This document shows positions 30,568 to 39,075 of a stretch of DNA of 39,327 bases, in pieces. The notes beneath the pieces are model-generated. The model did not search any database, was not told where the DNA came from, and was given only the letters and a program-made list of their open reading frames with translations. Made by a program: the position numbers and the translations under genes. Location of the stretch: the IMG/VR virus record IMGVR_UViG_3300035698_021947, positions 1 to 39,327 of that record; one strand, written 5' to 3'. Every line of letters starts with the position of its first letter. Position 1 is the stretch's first letter. This DNA comes from a virus.

Positions 30568-31211
30568 CTAGTTATACTTCCTGGATCCCGTATTATTACT
30601 TTATCTGAAAAATCTAAAACAAAATTTACAGTTCCTTGTGTATTAAGTACAGACGATGGGCCAAGGCCTTTAAAATATGCCCATAAAGTTCGTGATTTGT
30701 GCTCTGGATATGTTCCTATTGGATAATATCTGTTATTACTAGGTGTTGTACTGGAATTATCTGGCAATCTATTTCCATATAGAATAGCAGCATCTATCCA
30801 TTCCTGAATAACTTTATCAACATAATCTCTTATGTTATCATTATATTTTGTATCTTTTTCACAAAACGTTATGTATATTTTATTATTATTCCCATTTACT
30901 ACACTTGGCATATGAAATTTCATTCCATAATTTGAATTGCCGAATTGTAAATAGTATTTTTCTGAACCAGAGTTTTGCAAATGTTTTAGTGTAAAATTCC
31001 CAGGTACAACCTCATATAATTCTTGAATATGAGTTTTATTATTTATGTCAGTATTATCAACAGTAAATAATTCCATTGATGTGTGTAACATTGTTGGCGT
31101 TTCAATTGGATTTGTATTTTTTATTTTATCTTCTGTGAAAATGACTTCGCCTGGTGTTAAACTGCCTTCGCTAAATGAGACTGGTGCTAAATTTAAAGAT
31201 TGTGTTATCAT
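30564..31211 (-). CDS. Virion structural protein
   Basis: 215 residues, unrecognised family, in the structural operon. Beta-rich start (SLNLAPVSFSEGSLTPGEVI), a central region with YYLQFGNSNYGMKFHMPSVV and IYITFCEKDTKYND, and an end with TLWAYFKGLGPSSVLNTQGT and VNFVLDFSDKVIIRDPG. It starts 14 bases after the stop of 31226 and so is probably co-transcribed. Structural role is inferred from neighbours and composition. Confidence 0.55.
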   Translation of the reverse strand: MITQSLNLAPVSFSEGSLTPGEVIFTEDKIKNTNPIETPTMLHTSMELFTVDNTDINNKTHIQELYEVVPGNFTLKHLQNSGSEKYYLQFGNSNYGMKFHMPSVVNGNNNKIYITFCEKDTKYNDNIRDYVDKVIQEWIDAAILYGNRLPDNSSTTPSNNRYYPIGTYPEHKSRTLWAYFKGLGPSSVLNTQGTVNFVLDFSDKVIIRDPGSITS

Positions 31212-31225
31212 TTTTATTTTTTTTA

Positions 31226-31687
31226 TTAATTAGTGAAATTAGTTGAATTCTGACTTGTATTTTCTTCACAAACAATTTCTGATAATGAAGAATTTGAAAC
31301 ATTTATGTTAATATGTAAATTATTATCTTCCATATTTGTTGTATATTCAATACTAAAATTAGGATTTGAATTATTATTTGATCCTAATTCTCCATTAAAA
31401 GATATAAGATTTTTTTCTTTTGTAAGTATTGCAGCTTTAATGCAATTTTCATTTCTACCAGATATGTCGGGCACATCTCCACTTTCTAATCTTGTATCAT
31501 CTAGTATTTGATAGTTCATATCTGGATCTGATAAAGAAAAATATGTTATTTCCATTAAATCTACAATTGTTCCTGGTGTTTGACCTGGCACAAATCTAAT
31601 ATTGTTTTTATTAAAAAGAAGTTCTCTTCCTTTTTTTGTTAAGTATGCATTTGCATAAACTGTTGATGATGATAAAACGTTTCCCAT
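31226..31687 (-). CDS. Virion structural protein with LT-x-x-GR-x-L-type N-terminal domain
   Basis: 153 residues. N-terminus AYLTKKGRELLFNKNNIRF, then ITYFSLSDPDMNYQIL, parallels the N-terminus of the 678-residue neighbour (LKLTDTGRQLMSLGALKF, VLLSDREINYKIG), so the two share a domain. The remainder is beta-rich and Asn/Ser-rich. A small paralogue that may sit in the same assembly, such as the neck, whisker or baseplate. Own TATTTATA box 12 bases upstream. Confidence 0.6.
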   Translation of the reverse strand: MGNVLSSSTVYANAYLTKKGRELLFNKNNIRFVPGQTPGTIVDLMEITYFSLSDPDMNYQILDDTRLESGDVPDISGRNENCIKAAILTKEKNLISFNGELGSNNNSNPNFSIEYTTNMEDNNLHININVSNSSLSEIVCEENTSQNSTNFTN

Positions 31688-31699
31688 AGTTGTTTTTTT

Positions 31700-31707
31700 T
31701 ATAAATA
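31700..31707 (-). promoter_or_regulatory. Candidate late promoter box TATTTATA
   Basis: The minus strand reads GATATTTATAAAAAAAACA, 12 bases before the ATG at 31687, placed in the gap after the 31725 stop. Confidence 0.6.
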
Positions 31708-31724
31708 TCTAATTTTTTATTTTT

Positions 31725-33761
31725 TTAAAAATCTATTTCTAATTGAAATGCTAAAAACCTAGAAGAATTTTTCTTAATAGGGTATGATGGCTTTCCAACA
31801 GCTACTAAATTATTTGCACTATCTATAACTCCAACTTCTGTTATAAATGTATTTTCATCTAATGTTCCATCAAATGACTTATTAGATGAACCATTAAGTT
31901 CATTGTTTTTTGCATATACTGTTATAACAGTTTTAAATACTGTTGACATTATTCCTGTTTTTAAATTTCCAAAAAGAAAACTTTCGCTTCCAAATGTTAA
32001 TCCACTATTTGAAATATTTGAATTTATTGTAAATGCTGAATATTGGTTTTCAAATGAATATGTTGTTCCTGAATCATAATCTTCTTGAGAAATTAAAAAA
32101 GAATGTGCTTGTAAAAAAATTGGATCAATTGTGTTGTTACCTGTTTCTCCAGTATATATTCCATTTCCAATTCCATTTGAAATTAATTTCCAATCATATG
32201 TATCAACTTCTCCAATAGTTGTTACTGCTGATGTTGGTGTTTCTTTAATTAATATTTGAACTTGGTTGGCATTCCACCCAGTTCCACTTAAAGTATTTAT
32301 ATTTGCTTGACTTCTCATAAATGGAAGAGAATTGTTTGGAAATTGTGCTTTTAAAAATTCTGGTGCTTGATTGTTTGGAACAACAGGTGTAATTGCAAAA
32401 TCTGTACAATGTAATGCTTGTGGATAACCATAACTTGAACTTCCTCCATATTCATTACTACTTATAACATAAGAAACAAAATATGTATTTCCTGATTTGC
32501 ACAATCCAGTTTGAGATTCATATAATGCTGATGGGCTAGTTTGTGTTCCAACTTCTAATGGAGGTAGTGTATAGTTTCTGTTTGATTTATATGTTAATGC
32601 AGTTAACAACTCCTGATGTGTTATTATTACAATTTTTAATTTGTGATAAACTCTACCAACAACTAAACCACTTTTACTAATAGAGTCTCTTAATTCTTTG
32701 TAGCTTGTTTGTGAAACATCATCAAAATAAACATCTCCAGCAGAATCATAAAGAGTTAATCCTTGTGTTGTTTCATTTCCAACAGGAGATGCTGTTGAAA
32801 TATTATGCCACATTATATTTGGTATATTAAGTTCAAATGTATTTGGAACTAATTGTTCTGCATATGTATTTCCAGTAAAAAGATTACTGTAATGTATTAT
32901 TCCAAAGTTTTTTGTTTCAGAAGAAAATCCAAGATACATTTTTGTCCCATTATATTCTATTGAACCATATGATGTATATCCACTCATTAATTGAGTTGTT
33001 CCAACCTCCGATGTCGTTCTTGCAATATTCATATTCCAAACACCAGTATTTATAGTTGTTGATGAACCATAAAAAGTTTCAATTGCATTATATGAATAAA
33101 AATATGTTGGAATAGTTTGTGGTGAACCTGAAATTGCAACATTTCCAAAATTTGGAATGTTTCTATCTAATTCTATTTTATTTCCATCTGAGGATTGTAC
33201 TCTATACCATAAACTAACACTTGGCCTACCTGAAAACACTTGTGGTGTACTGTTTGTAATTCCACTATATTGAGGCGGTTCCCATGGTATGTAAACTAAA
33301 TCTCCAGTACTTGCAGTATAAGAACCAGTTGTTAAATAAACATCTGTCCCTCCACTTGGTAAGTTTGCAGAATAATCAATTCCACCAGTTCCAATAGGTT
33401 TTCCTTGACCAATTGCTCCACTTGTATTAATAGTGAAATTGTTTGTTTCTCCTGTAAAAAACCCTGTTGTTTCAGTTAGAGCAGAAACTATTTGTCTTGC
33501 ACTTCCAACGTTCTGTCCTTCTAATTCTTGTGGATTCGTTAAATCAAAATTAAACAAAGGTAGTGCTGGCTGGTCATCTTGTGGGCTTAATATTCTATTA
33601 TTACAAATATCATAATTATATCGACCAATTTTATAATTAATTTCTCTGTCTGATAATAAAACTTTTGAAAATTTTAAAGCCCCCAAAGACATTAGTTGTC
33701 TTCCAGTATCTGTAAGCTTTAAATTAATAAAATTTGTAGGTTCTTGTGGAATATAAGACAT
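31725..33761 (-). CDS. Large virion structural protein (tail/fibre-like)
   Basis: 678 residues. It combines the LT-x-x-GR-x-L N-terminal domain (residues ~14-50) shared with the 153-residue neighbour and the T-E-V-G...V-A-V-x-K...P-I-x-K C-terminal domain shared with the 379-residue neighbour. The centre is Ser/Thr/Gly/Asn-rich, beta-type (GGIDYSANLPSGGTDVYLTT; VGNETTQGLTLYDSAGDVYF), as in fibre or whisker proteins. First gene of the minus-strand structural group, divergent from the baseplate gene at 33884, with a TATTTATA box 10 bases upstream. Confidence 0.7.
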   Translation of the reverse strand: MSYIPQEPTNFINLKLTDTGRQLMSLGALKFSKVLLSDREINYKIGRYNYDICNNRILSPQDDQPALPLFNFDLTNPQELEGQNVGSARQIVSALTETTGFFTGETNNFTINTSGAIGQGKPIGTGGIDYSANLPSGGTDVYLTTGSYTASTGDLVYIPWEPPQYSGITNSTPQVFSGRPSVSLWYRVQSSDGNKIELDRNIPNFGNVAISGSPQTIPTYFYSYNAIETFYGSSTTINTGVWNMNIARTTSEVGTTQLMSGYTSYGSIEYNGTKMYLGFSSETKNFGIIHYSNLFTGNTYAEQLVPNTFELNIPNIMWHNISTASPVGNETTQGLTLYDSAGDVYFDDVSQTSYKELRDSISKSGLVVGRVYHKLKIVIITHQELLTALTYKSNRNYTLPPLEVGTQTSPSALYESQTGLCKSGNTYFVSYVISSNEYGGSSSYGYPQALHCTDFAITPVVPNNQAPEFLKAQFPNNSLPFMRSQANINTLSGTGWNANQVQILIKETPTSAVTTIGEVDTYDWKLISNGIGNGIYTGETGNNTIDPIFLQAHSFLISQEDYDSGTTYSFENQYSAFTINSNISNSGLTFGSESFLFGNLKTGIMSTVFKTVITVYAKNNELNGSSNKSFDGTLDENTFITEVGVIDSANNLVAVGKPSYPIKKNSSRFLAFQLEIDF

Positions 33762-33771
33762 AATTTTTTAT

Positions 33772-33779
33772 TATAAATA
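33772..33779 (-). promoter_or_regulatory. Candidate late promoter box TATTTATA
   Basis: The minus strand reads ATTATTTATAATAAAAAAT, 10 bases before the ATG at 33761. A weaker CTATTTATT lies ~40 bases further upstream. Confidence 0.6.
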
Positions 33780-33863
33780 ATACAAGGAAAAAATATTCAA
33801 TTTTTTTTTTAAAATAAATAGTTATTTTATTTAAACATTTATTTCTATAAACTTTTTTGTTAA

Positions 33864-33871
33864 TATTTATA
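33864..33871 (+). promoter_or_regulatory. Candidate late promoter box TATTTATA
   Basis: AATATTTATATAAAAAACA, with the ATG of the baseplate gene 12 bases after the octamer. With 33772 it makes a divergent pair of late promoters. Confidence 0.6.
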
Positions 33872-33883
33872 TAAAAAACAATT

Positions 33884-36493
33884 ATGGCATTTGGAGTACC
33901 AAATAGTGCAAATACATTATCTTTACGTTATAAACCAGGTGAAAACAAAAGATTGCTTAATAGCAATTCAGATGCCTTGTTTACATTTGGAGACTACAGA
34001 ATAGAACAAAATTTAAGTCAAGATTTTTTAGAAAACAACACAAAAAACCTTAGTTTTGATGGATTTTCTACTTTAGAAAGTTTAAAATCTGAAAATTTTA
34101 ATGATAATGTTTTTACAACATCAATAAAAGAAAGTGAATTAAATTTTAAACCAGAGATTCCAGAAAATCATGTATATTTTTCTTCATTTTATACAGAAAC
34201 TGCAAGAGCGATAAATAATATTATTGATAATTATCCATATGCCATTTTATCTTATAACAATGGTTTAGAAAATATTTTTGATTATTCTGAAGAATATGAT
34301 AATATTTCAGGCACAACATCTTCTTCTTTTAAACTTCAACTTTCAGCATTAACAAATCAAAGTTCAATAATAATTAATTCAGGCAATACATTAAATAGAA
34401 CAAGTTTGATGGTTGATTATCGAAACTTTTGTATTCAATTATCGGGTGGTTCTGTAAATCATACTATTAAATCTTATAGTTTTTCTGGAGAACAACTATC
34501 TTTTACAGTTGATGGATATGTATTGTCAGCATCATCTGCCAATACAGTAGCTATTTATATAAGACCAACACCAGAAGAAATAACAAATTTTAGTAGTACA
34601 TTAAGTGCATTAGAATTGCAATTACTTAAAAATGGAGAAATATCTGTTCCAGATATTCAATCTGCCGAAGATGCATCATACATTGAAACATTCGTTTGGC
34701 CAAAAACAATAGATGGATTTGCAATTGATTCCTATGGAACAGAGTTTAATGATTATTCAGAAAACATATTAAAAGCTGCTGAAAAAATTGATGAAGAAAA
34801 AACTAATGTGTTTTTAAAAACAATTATTCCAGAAAACTATATACAATTTGATTCTGATGCAAATATATATCAAACAATAATACAAACTTATGCTAAAGAA
34901 TTTGATAGTTTAAAACAATATATTGATGCAATTGCATATGCACACAGTATTAATTATGATGGAAAAGAAAGTGTACCAAATAAATTTTTAACAAAATTAA
35001 GTAACTTATTAGGATGGGAGCTTTCAGATTCTTTTAGTGAAATTAATCTACTTGATTATTTAACTTCGGATTTAGATGAAGAAAAAAATTCATATTCATA
35101 TTTTAATATTGAAATATGGAAAAGAATTTTAAATAACCTAGTGTGGCTTTATAAGAAAAAAGGAACAAGAGATGCATTAGCTTTTATATTTAAGCTTTTG
35201 GGGGCACCAGATTGTTTAATTGAATTTGATGAATTTGTATATAAAATAAATAGAACAAATAGAACTCCATCTGTTGCGGAAACTGGAGCATTACAAGTTG
35301 AGTATTTAAAAAATCAAAATAAATTAGTTTCTTTTTATACAGCAGGCGAACTGAACAATACACATCAAACACTTGTTTCAAGTTCATCTGGTTATTTAAT
35401 GCCTTATAGCGGAAGTGTTATACAAAATCCACTATCAAGTAATTATGAAAATAGCAAAATTGATAATTTTGGATTTCCTGACATTAAAAATTCTTATAAA
35501 ATTTTCCAAGAAGGTGGAAAAGGAAGAGGAAATGGTCAAGAATATATAAAACAATGGAAACCAAAATATGATCCACAAAAAACATTGGATAATGTAAAAA
35601 TATCAACTGGAAATACAGATATAAGAATTGGAACAAAAGACATTATTAATTCTAAAGAAATGAATTTATGTTTTTCTCCTTCTAAAGCAATTGAAAATGA
35701 TGTGTTTGAGTTTTATAAAAAAGAATGTAGTTGTTGGGAATTTGGTTCTACTTGTCCTTTTAGTGCAGTGACTGTTCCAATAGAAAATTTAAATTACAAC
35801 TGCTCTGTTGTTAAACCAACAAATATATCTACAATGACACTGAATCAGTATATTGATTATATATTTACAAACTCAGTTAATCCAAGAAACAGAAAAACAT
35901 ATGCACAAGGAAATATTGTATATCATTATCCAGAGTTAAAAAATGCTTATTTAAATTATTATTATAGCACAAGTCCAGAGGAAAACCATTTAACAATTGG
36001 CAAACTAGAAAATTATTTAGATTTATTAGGAGTTAAACTTGGAAAGTATATAAAACAATTATTACCAGCAACAACAATTACTAAAGGAGATGGAAGCATT
36101 ACATATAAAAATCCTGTTTTCCATAGACAAAAATTTGTTTATAAAAAAGGAATTGATGATGGTTCTAAATTTAAAACATATTTTCCTGAAAAAGCAGATC
36201 CAACAATACAAACAAACAAAATTTCATTAGAGTCAATTCCAACAAAAGAAATGACAATAACAACTGCACAAATAAATATGCAGAATGTTAAATCTAATGA
36301 TATGCCAATATGTCCAATAATAATCAACTCTATATTTCCACAAAAAACACATTTAACAACTTGTAGAGGTTATAATATTAATATGGAAGTTAATTATAAT
36401 AATATATTAACAGAAATACCAACATGGTCAGCAGAAATAGGATTGCCAAATACCTCAGAGAAACAACTATTTAGCGTTAAACAAATAAATTAA
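33884..36493 (+). CDS. Baseplate/tail protein with contractile-tail P2 gpI-like domain
   Basis: 869 residues. Around residues 330-455 it contains YAKEFDSLKQYIDAIAYA, LTKLSNLLGWELSDSF and, at ~417-455, NLVWLYKKKGTRDALAFIF then KLLGAPDCLIEF. The L-Y-x-x-K-G-T-R-x-x-L-x-F-x-x-K-L-x-G pattern is characteristic of phage tail/baseplate proteins of the gpI/TIGR02242 type in contractile tails. The N-terminal third is beta-rich and Ser-rich; the C-terminal part includes a Cys-containing stretch (KKECSCWEFGSTCPFSAV). Heads the plus-strand structural operon; 6 bases to the next gene. Confidence 0.8.
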   Translation: MAFGVPNSANTLSLRYKPGENKRLLNSNSDALFTFGDYRIEQNLSQDFLENNTKNLSFDGFSTLESLKSENFNDNVFTTSIKESELNFKPEIPENHVYFSSFYTETARAINNIIDNYPYAILSYNNGLENIFDYSEEYDNISGTTSSSFKLQLSALTNQSSIIINSGNTLNRTSLMVDYRNFCIQLSGGSVNHTIKSYSFSGEQLSFTVDGYVLSASSANTVAIYIRPTPEEITNFSSTLSALELQLLKNGEISVPDIQSAEDASYIETFVWPKTIDGFAIDSYGTEFNDYSENILKAAEKIDEEKTNVFLKTIIPENYIQFDSDANIYQTIIQTYAKEFDSLKQYIDAIAYAHSINYDGKESVPNKFLTKLSNLLGWELSDSFSEINLLDYLTSDLDEEKNSYSYFNIEIWKRILNNLVWLYKKKGTRDALAFIFKLLGAPDCLIEFDEFVYKINRTNRTPSVAETGALQVEYLKNQNKLVSFYTAGELNNTHQTLVSSSSGYLMPYSGSVIQNPLSSNYENSKIDNFGFPDIKNSYKIFQEGGKGRGNGQEYIKQWKPKYDPQKTLDNVKISTGNTDIRIGTKDIINSKEMNLCFSPSKAIENDVFEFYKKECSCWEFGSTCPFSAVTVPIENLNYNCSVVKPTNISTMTLNQYIDYIFTNSVNPRNRKTYAQGNIVYHYPELKNAYLNYYYSTSPEENHLTIGKLENYLDLLGVKLGKYIKQLLPATTITKGDGSITYKNPVFHRQKFVYKKGIDDGSKFKTYFPEKADPTIQTNKISLESIPTKEMTITTAQINMQNVKSNDMPICPIIINSIFPQKTHLTTCRGYNINMEVNYNNILTEIPTWSAEIGLPNTSEKQLFSVKQIN

Positions 36494-36499
36494 AAAATA

Positions 36500-38179
36500 A
36501 TGATTTTAAAATACAATATAAATAATAGAATTTTTTTTAAAAACGAGTATAACAAAACTGCTGGGAATACAAATAATATATCTCAAACATTTTATTCAAA
36601 TAGATGGGCAAATTCTAAAACAGATAAAGGTGAACTTTTTACCTATAATATGCCAATATACACATCAAACTGTAACACGACAAATTATTATCAACAAACA
36701 GTACATTCAGTTCTTACAAATACTGTTAAACCAGTTATTAGGTTTAATTTTAGTGCTAACACAACAAGCTTTGGTGCTAACACAACAATAATACATAAAA
36801 TATTCAAGATAGACTATGAAACATTTTCTAAAAATTCATCCATAGCAGAAGATAATACAATTTCATCAACATCAAAGAAAGAAACAACCATAGATGAAAA
36901 CGAAAATACAACCACAAGAACAATCAATGAAACTACTAAAAAAACAGAAACAAAAGAAAATTTTATTTCTAAAGATTCATATAGCACAGAAGAAGAAATT
37001 GATTTTGAAAAAAATACTATTGAAAATCATAATGATATTATTAACTTAATGAAAAATCCAGTTTTAACAATTAGTGCTACAACAACTGGAATAACAACAA
37101 ACATATATGATTTAAATTTAGATGAATATTATAAGCAACTTGGAAAACATAAATTTAAACTATTTGATGATAAATCTCAATATTTTTTAACGACTGATTT
37201 TGAATTCAAAAAAGAAAGTGGAGAAAATTATATTGATTTTTATCAATTAAGCGGAGAAACACAGCATTTAAATGAATTAGATTATCAAACAACATTAACA
37301 GAACAAACAGAAACAACAAAACATACAATAACTGCTGGCACTTTTTCTGGAGTAAGCGTAATGGGTAATTATTTTTCCTACTTCCTTGTTCCAAATAAAC
37401 CAAAAATACAAGAACCATATATTGAAGGTGTTTTAGATACATTTTCTCCAACTTTTTATTTTTCTGATGTGGATGATGGAAATGAATATTTAATTCAGGT
37501 TGTTTATGAAACAGATGATTCTCAATCGTTCTCTGGTGTTGTATATTCTTATCCTTTTAGCAAAGAAGAAAGCAGCCTAAGTACAGACGAAATGATTGGA
37601 GTTGAAAGTAGTGTTTGGGGAAAAACAATAGAAACAACAGATATTATAAGGAAAATAACCATATCATTAAAACCAGCAAAACAATTTTGGTATAGAATAG
37701 GAAATATTAAAAAATTAAAAAACATATTTGATATAGATCAAAGTGTTGTAACTTTTTCAAATATTAATTCTGCCACAACAAGTTCAGATAACTTATCAGT
37801 ATTTGTTTCAGTTAGAGTTGATAGTCCATACACAACAGATGTTTCATCATATCAAACACCACCATGTATAGATAATACTGGTGGAGAATATATTCTTAGT
37901 GGAACTGTTAGTGGAAGCATTGTTACTGGAGCTACAATGCAATTAACATATCCAAATGGTAATTATATAAATAAACAAACAACAGATATGGGATCTTTTT
38001 ATTTTGATTCTCTTGAAATTGGTGATTATACATTAAATACTTATTATAGAGGATATCAACAAGACTCCAGAGATATAAGCATAACTGGAAACACAACAGT
38101 AGGGTTTAAATTAAAATTGCTATGGGGCAATGCTGATGATTCATGGGGAAAATTGGCAAATGAAAATTATTTTGTTTAA
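36500..38179 (+). CDS. Virion structural protein with carboxypeptidase-regulatory-like domain
   Basis: 559 residues. Thr/Asn/Ser-rich and beta-rich with a Lys/Glu/Thr-rich linker around 115-175 (TTTRTINETTKKTETKENF). Residues ~463-535 fit a carboxypeptidase-regulatory-like (Ig-type) fold: YILSGTVSGSIVTGATMQLT, TTDMGSFYFDSLEIGDYTLN, RDISITGNTTVGFKLKL. The end WGNADDSWGKLANENYF is Trp-rich. Such domains decorate phage tails, baseplates and capsids, often for surface contact. Follows the baseplate gene by 6 bases. Confidence 0.7.
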   Translation: MILKYNINNRIFFKNEYNKTAGNTNNISQTFYSNRWANSKTDKGELFTYNMPIYTSNCNTTNYYQQTVHSVLTNTVKPVIRFNFSANTTSFGANTTIIHKIFKIDYETFSKNSSIAEDNTISSTSKKETTIDENENTTTRTINETTKKTETKENFISKDSYSTEEEIDFEKNTIENHNDIINLMKNPVLTISATTTGITTNIYDLNLDEYYKQLGKHKFKLFDDKSQYFLTTDFEFKKESGENYIDFYQLSGETQHLNELDYQTTLTEQTETTKHTITAGTFSGVSVMGNYFSYFLVPNKPKIQEPYIEGVLDTFSPTFYFSDVDDGNEYLIQVVYETDDSQSFSGVVYSYPFSKEESSLSTDEMIGVESSVWGKTIETTDIIRKITISLKPAKQFWYRIGNIKKLKNIFDIDQSVVTFSNINSATTSSDNLSVFVSVRVDSPYTTDVSSYQTPPCIDNTGGEYILSGTVSGSIVTGATMQLTYPNGNYINKQTTDMGSFYFDSLEIGDYTLNTYYRGYQQDSRDISITGNTTVGFKLKLLWGNADDSWGKLANENYFV

Positions 38180-38187
38180 TATTTATA
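38180..38187 (+). promoter_or_regulatory. TATTTATA box very close to a start
   Basis: The octamer ends 4 bases before the ATG at 38192 and overlaps the end of the preceding gene's stop region. If it is used, the mRNA would be leaderless; otherwise it is a chance match. Confidence 0.35.
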
Positions 38188-38191
38188 TGAA

Positions 38192-38743
38192 ATGAAAAAT
38201 AAGCTAAGACATATAATAAAAGAAGAGATAAATAATCTTTTGTCAGAAAAGGAAGAAATCTTTGTTCCACATAATATAAAAGGAAGAAAAAAACAACGCT
38301 TGCAACAAATATATAAAACATTGCAACAAAAACACATTCAAGGCAATTTGGATTTAAATAATACAGATATAGCACATCTTGGGAAACTTGAATCTATTAG
38401 CGGGAATTTAAATTTAATAGGTACAAAAATAACATCACTTGAAAATTTAAAGAAAGTTGGTGAATCTTTAGTTTTAGAAAACACACCAATAACTTCACTT
38501 GGAAATTTAAAAGAAGTTGGTGGTGATTTAGATTTAGATAATACAAAAATAATCTCACTTGGAAGTTTAATTAAAGTTGGTGGTTGGTTATATTTAAAAA
38601 ACACACCAATAACTTCACTTGGAAACTTAAAAGAAGTTAGAAATCAATTAAACTTAGAAAATACACCAAATCTATCTTGGGATGATATACCAAAACATTT
38701 ACATAATCAAATACAAGGAAAAAATATAAAATACGACATATAA
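38192..38743 (+). CDS. Tagged leucine-rich-repeat protein
   Basis: 183 residues. N-terminus MKNKLRHIIKEEINNLLSE is the tag helix ending in L-S-E. Residues ~51-170 are six 20-residue leucine-rich repeats of the form G-x-L-x-L-x-x-T-x-I-x-S-L-x-x-L-x-x-V-G, for example GDLDLDNTKIISLGSLIKVG, the last one degenerate. They should form a curved solenoid for protein binding. The tag suggests it is packaged into the head; the partner is unknown. It lies in the plus-strand structural operon and its last repeat runs to near the C-terminus. Confidence 0.75.
   Translation: MKNKLRHIIKEEINNLLSEKEEIFVPHNIKGRKKQRLQQIYKTLQQKHIQGNLDLNNTDIAHLGKLESISGNLNLIGTKITSLENLKKVGESLVLENTPITSLGNLKEVGGDLDLDNTKIISLGSLIKVGGWLYLKNTPITSLGNLKEVRNQLNLENTPNLSWDDIPKHLHNQIQGKNIKYDI
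38341..38700 (+). repeat. Six tandem 60-base repeats (LRR-coding)
   Basis: Exact 60-base period coding 20-residue leucine-rich repeats. Units near 38481-38520 and 38601-38640 are almost identical in DNA (AACACACCAATAACTTCACT then TGGAAA...), 120 bases apart, pointing to a recent two-unit duplication. Confidence 0.85.
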
Positions 38744-38756
38744 TAAAAAAAGAGAT

Positions 38757-39035
38757 ATGAAATTTAAAGAATTATTACAACAATACATAGATCAAATAGA
38801 AGGTGGAAAAGGAGATAACATATCACCTAAAGATTTAGACACAAAACAGTTATTAGTAGGTATGATGGTAGAAAAAGAACACACAAATGATAACATGATA
38901 GCATTAGAAATTGCAGTAGATCATATAACTGAAGATGTAAATTATTATCATAAATTAATAGCCGCAGACTTAGTAGATGAAAAACCTGCATTAAATTTAT
39001 ACAATAAATTATATCTTAAAAATCTTACAAATTAA
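38757..39035 (+). CDS. Small protein with DUF5661-like domain
   Basis: 92 residues. DLDTKQLLVGMMVEKEHTND, then ALEIAVDHITEDVNYYHKLI, fits a short domain I recall as DUF5661 (G-x-x-x-E-x-E-H-T...A-x-D-H-L-x-E-D-x-x-Y-Y). Function unknown; frequent in large phages. N-terminus MKFKELLQQYIDQIEGGKGD is a short amphipathic helix that resembles a weak tag. 13 bases after the LRR gene. Confidence 0.65.
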   Translation: MKFKELLQQYIDQIEGGKGDNISPKDLDTKQLLVGMMVEKEHTNDNMIALEIAVDHITEDVNYYHKLIAADLVDEKPALNLYNKLYLKNLTN

Positions 39036-39054
39036 AAAAAATATAAATTTAAAC

Positions 39055-39062
39055 TATTTATA
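39055..39062 (+). promoter_or_regulatory. Candidate late promoter box TATTTATA
   Basis: AACTATTTATAAAAAAACA, a full match to the consensus, 13 bases before the ATG at 39076. Confidence 0.6.
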
Positions 39063-39075
39063 AAAAAACAAAAAA

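Noticed and set aside
38341-38700. Regular 60-base repeats as a possible CRISPR array
   Set aside because: The repeats are fully coding, give leucine-rich repeats in frame and have no unique spacers.
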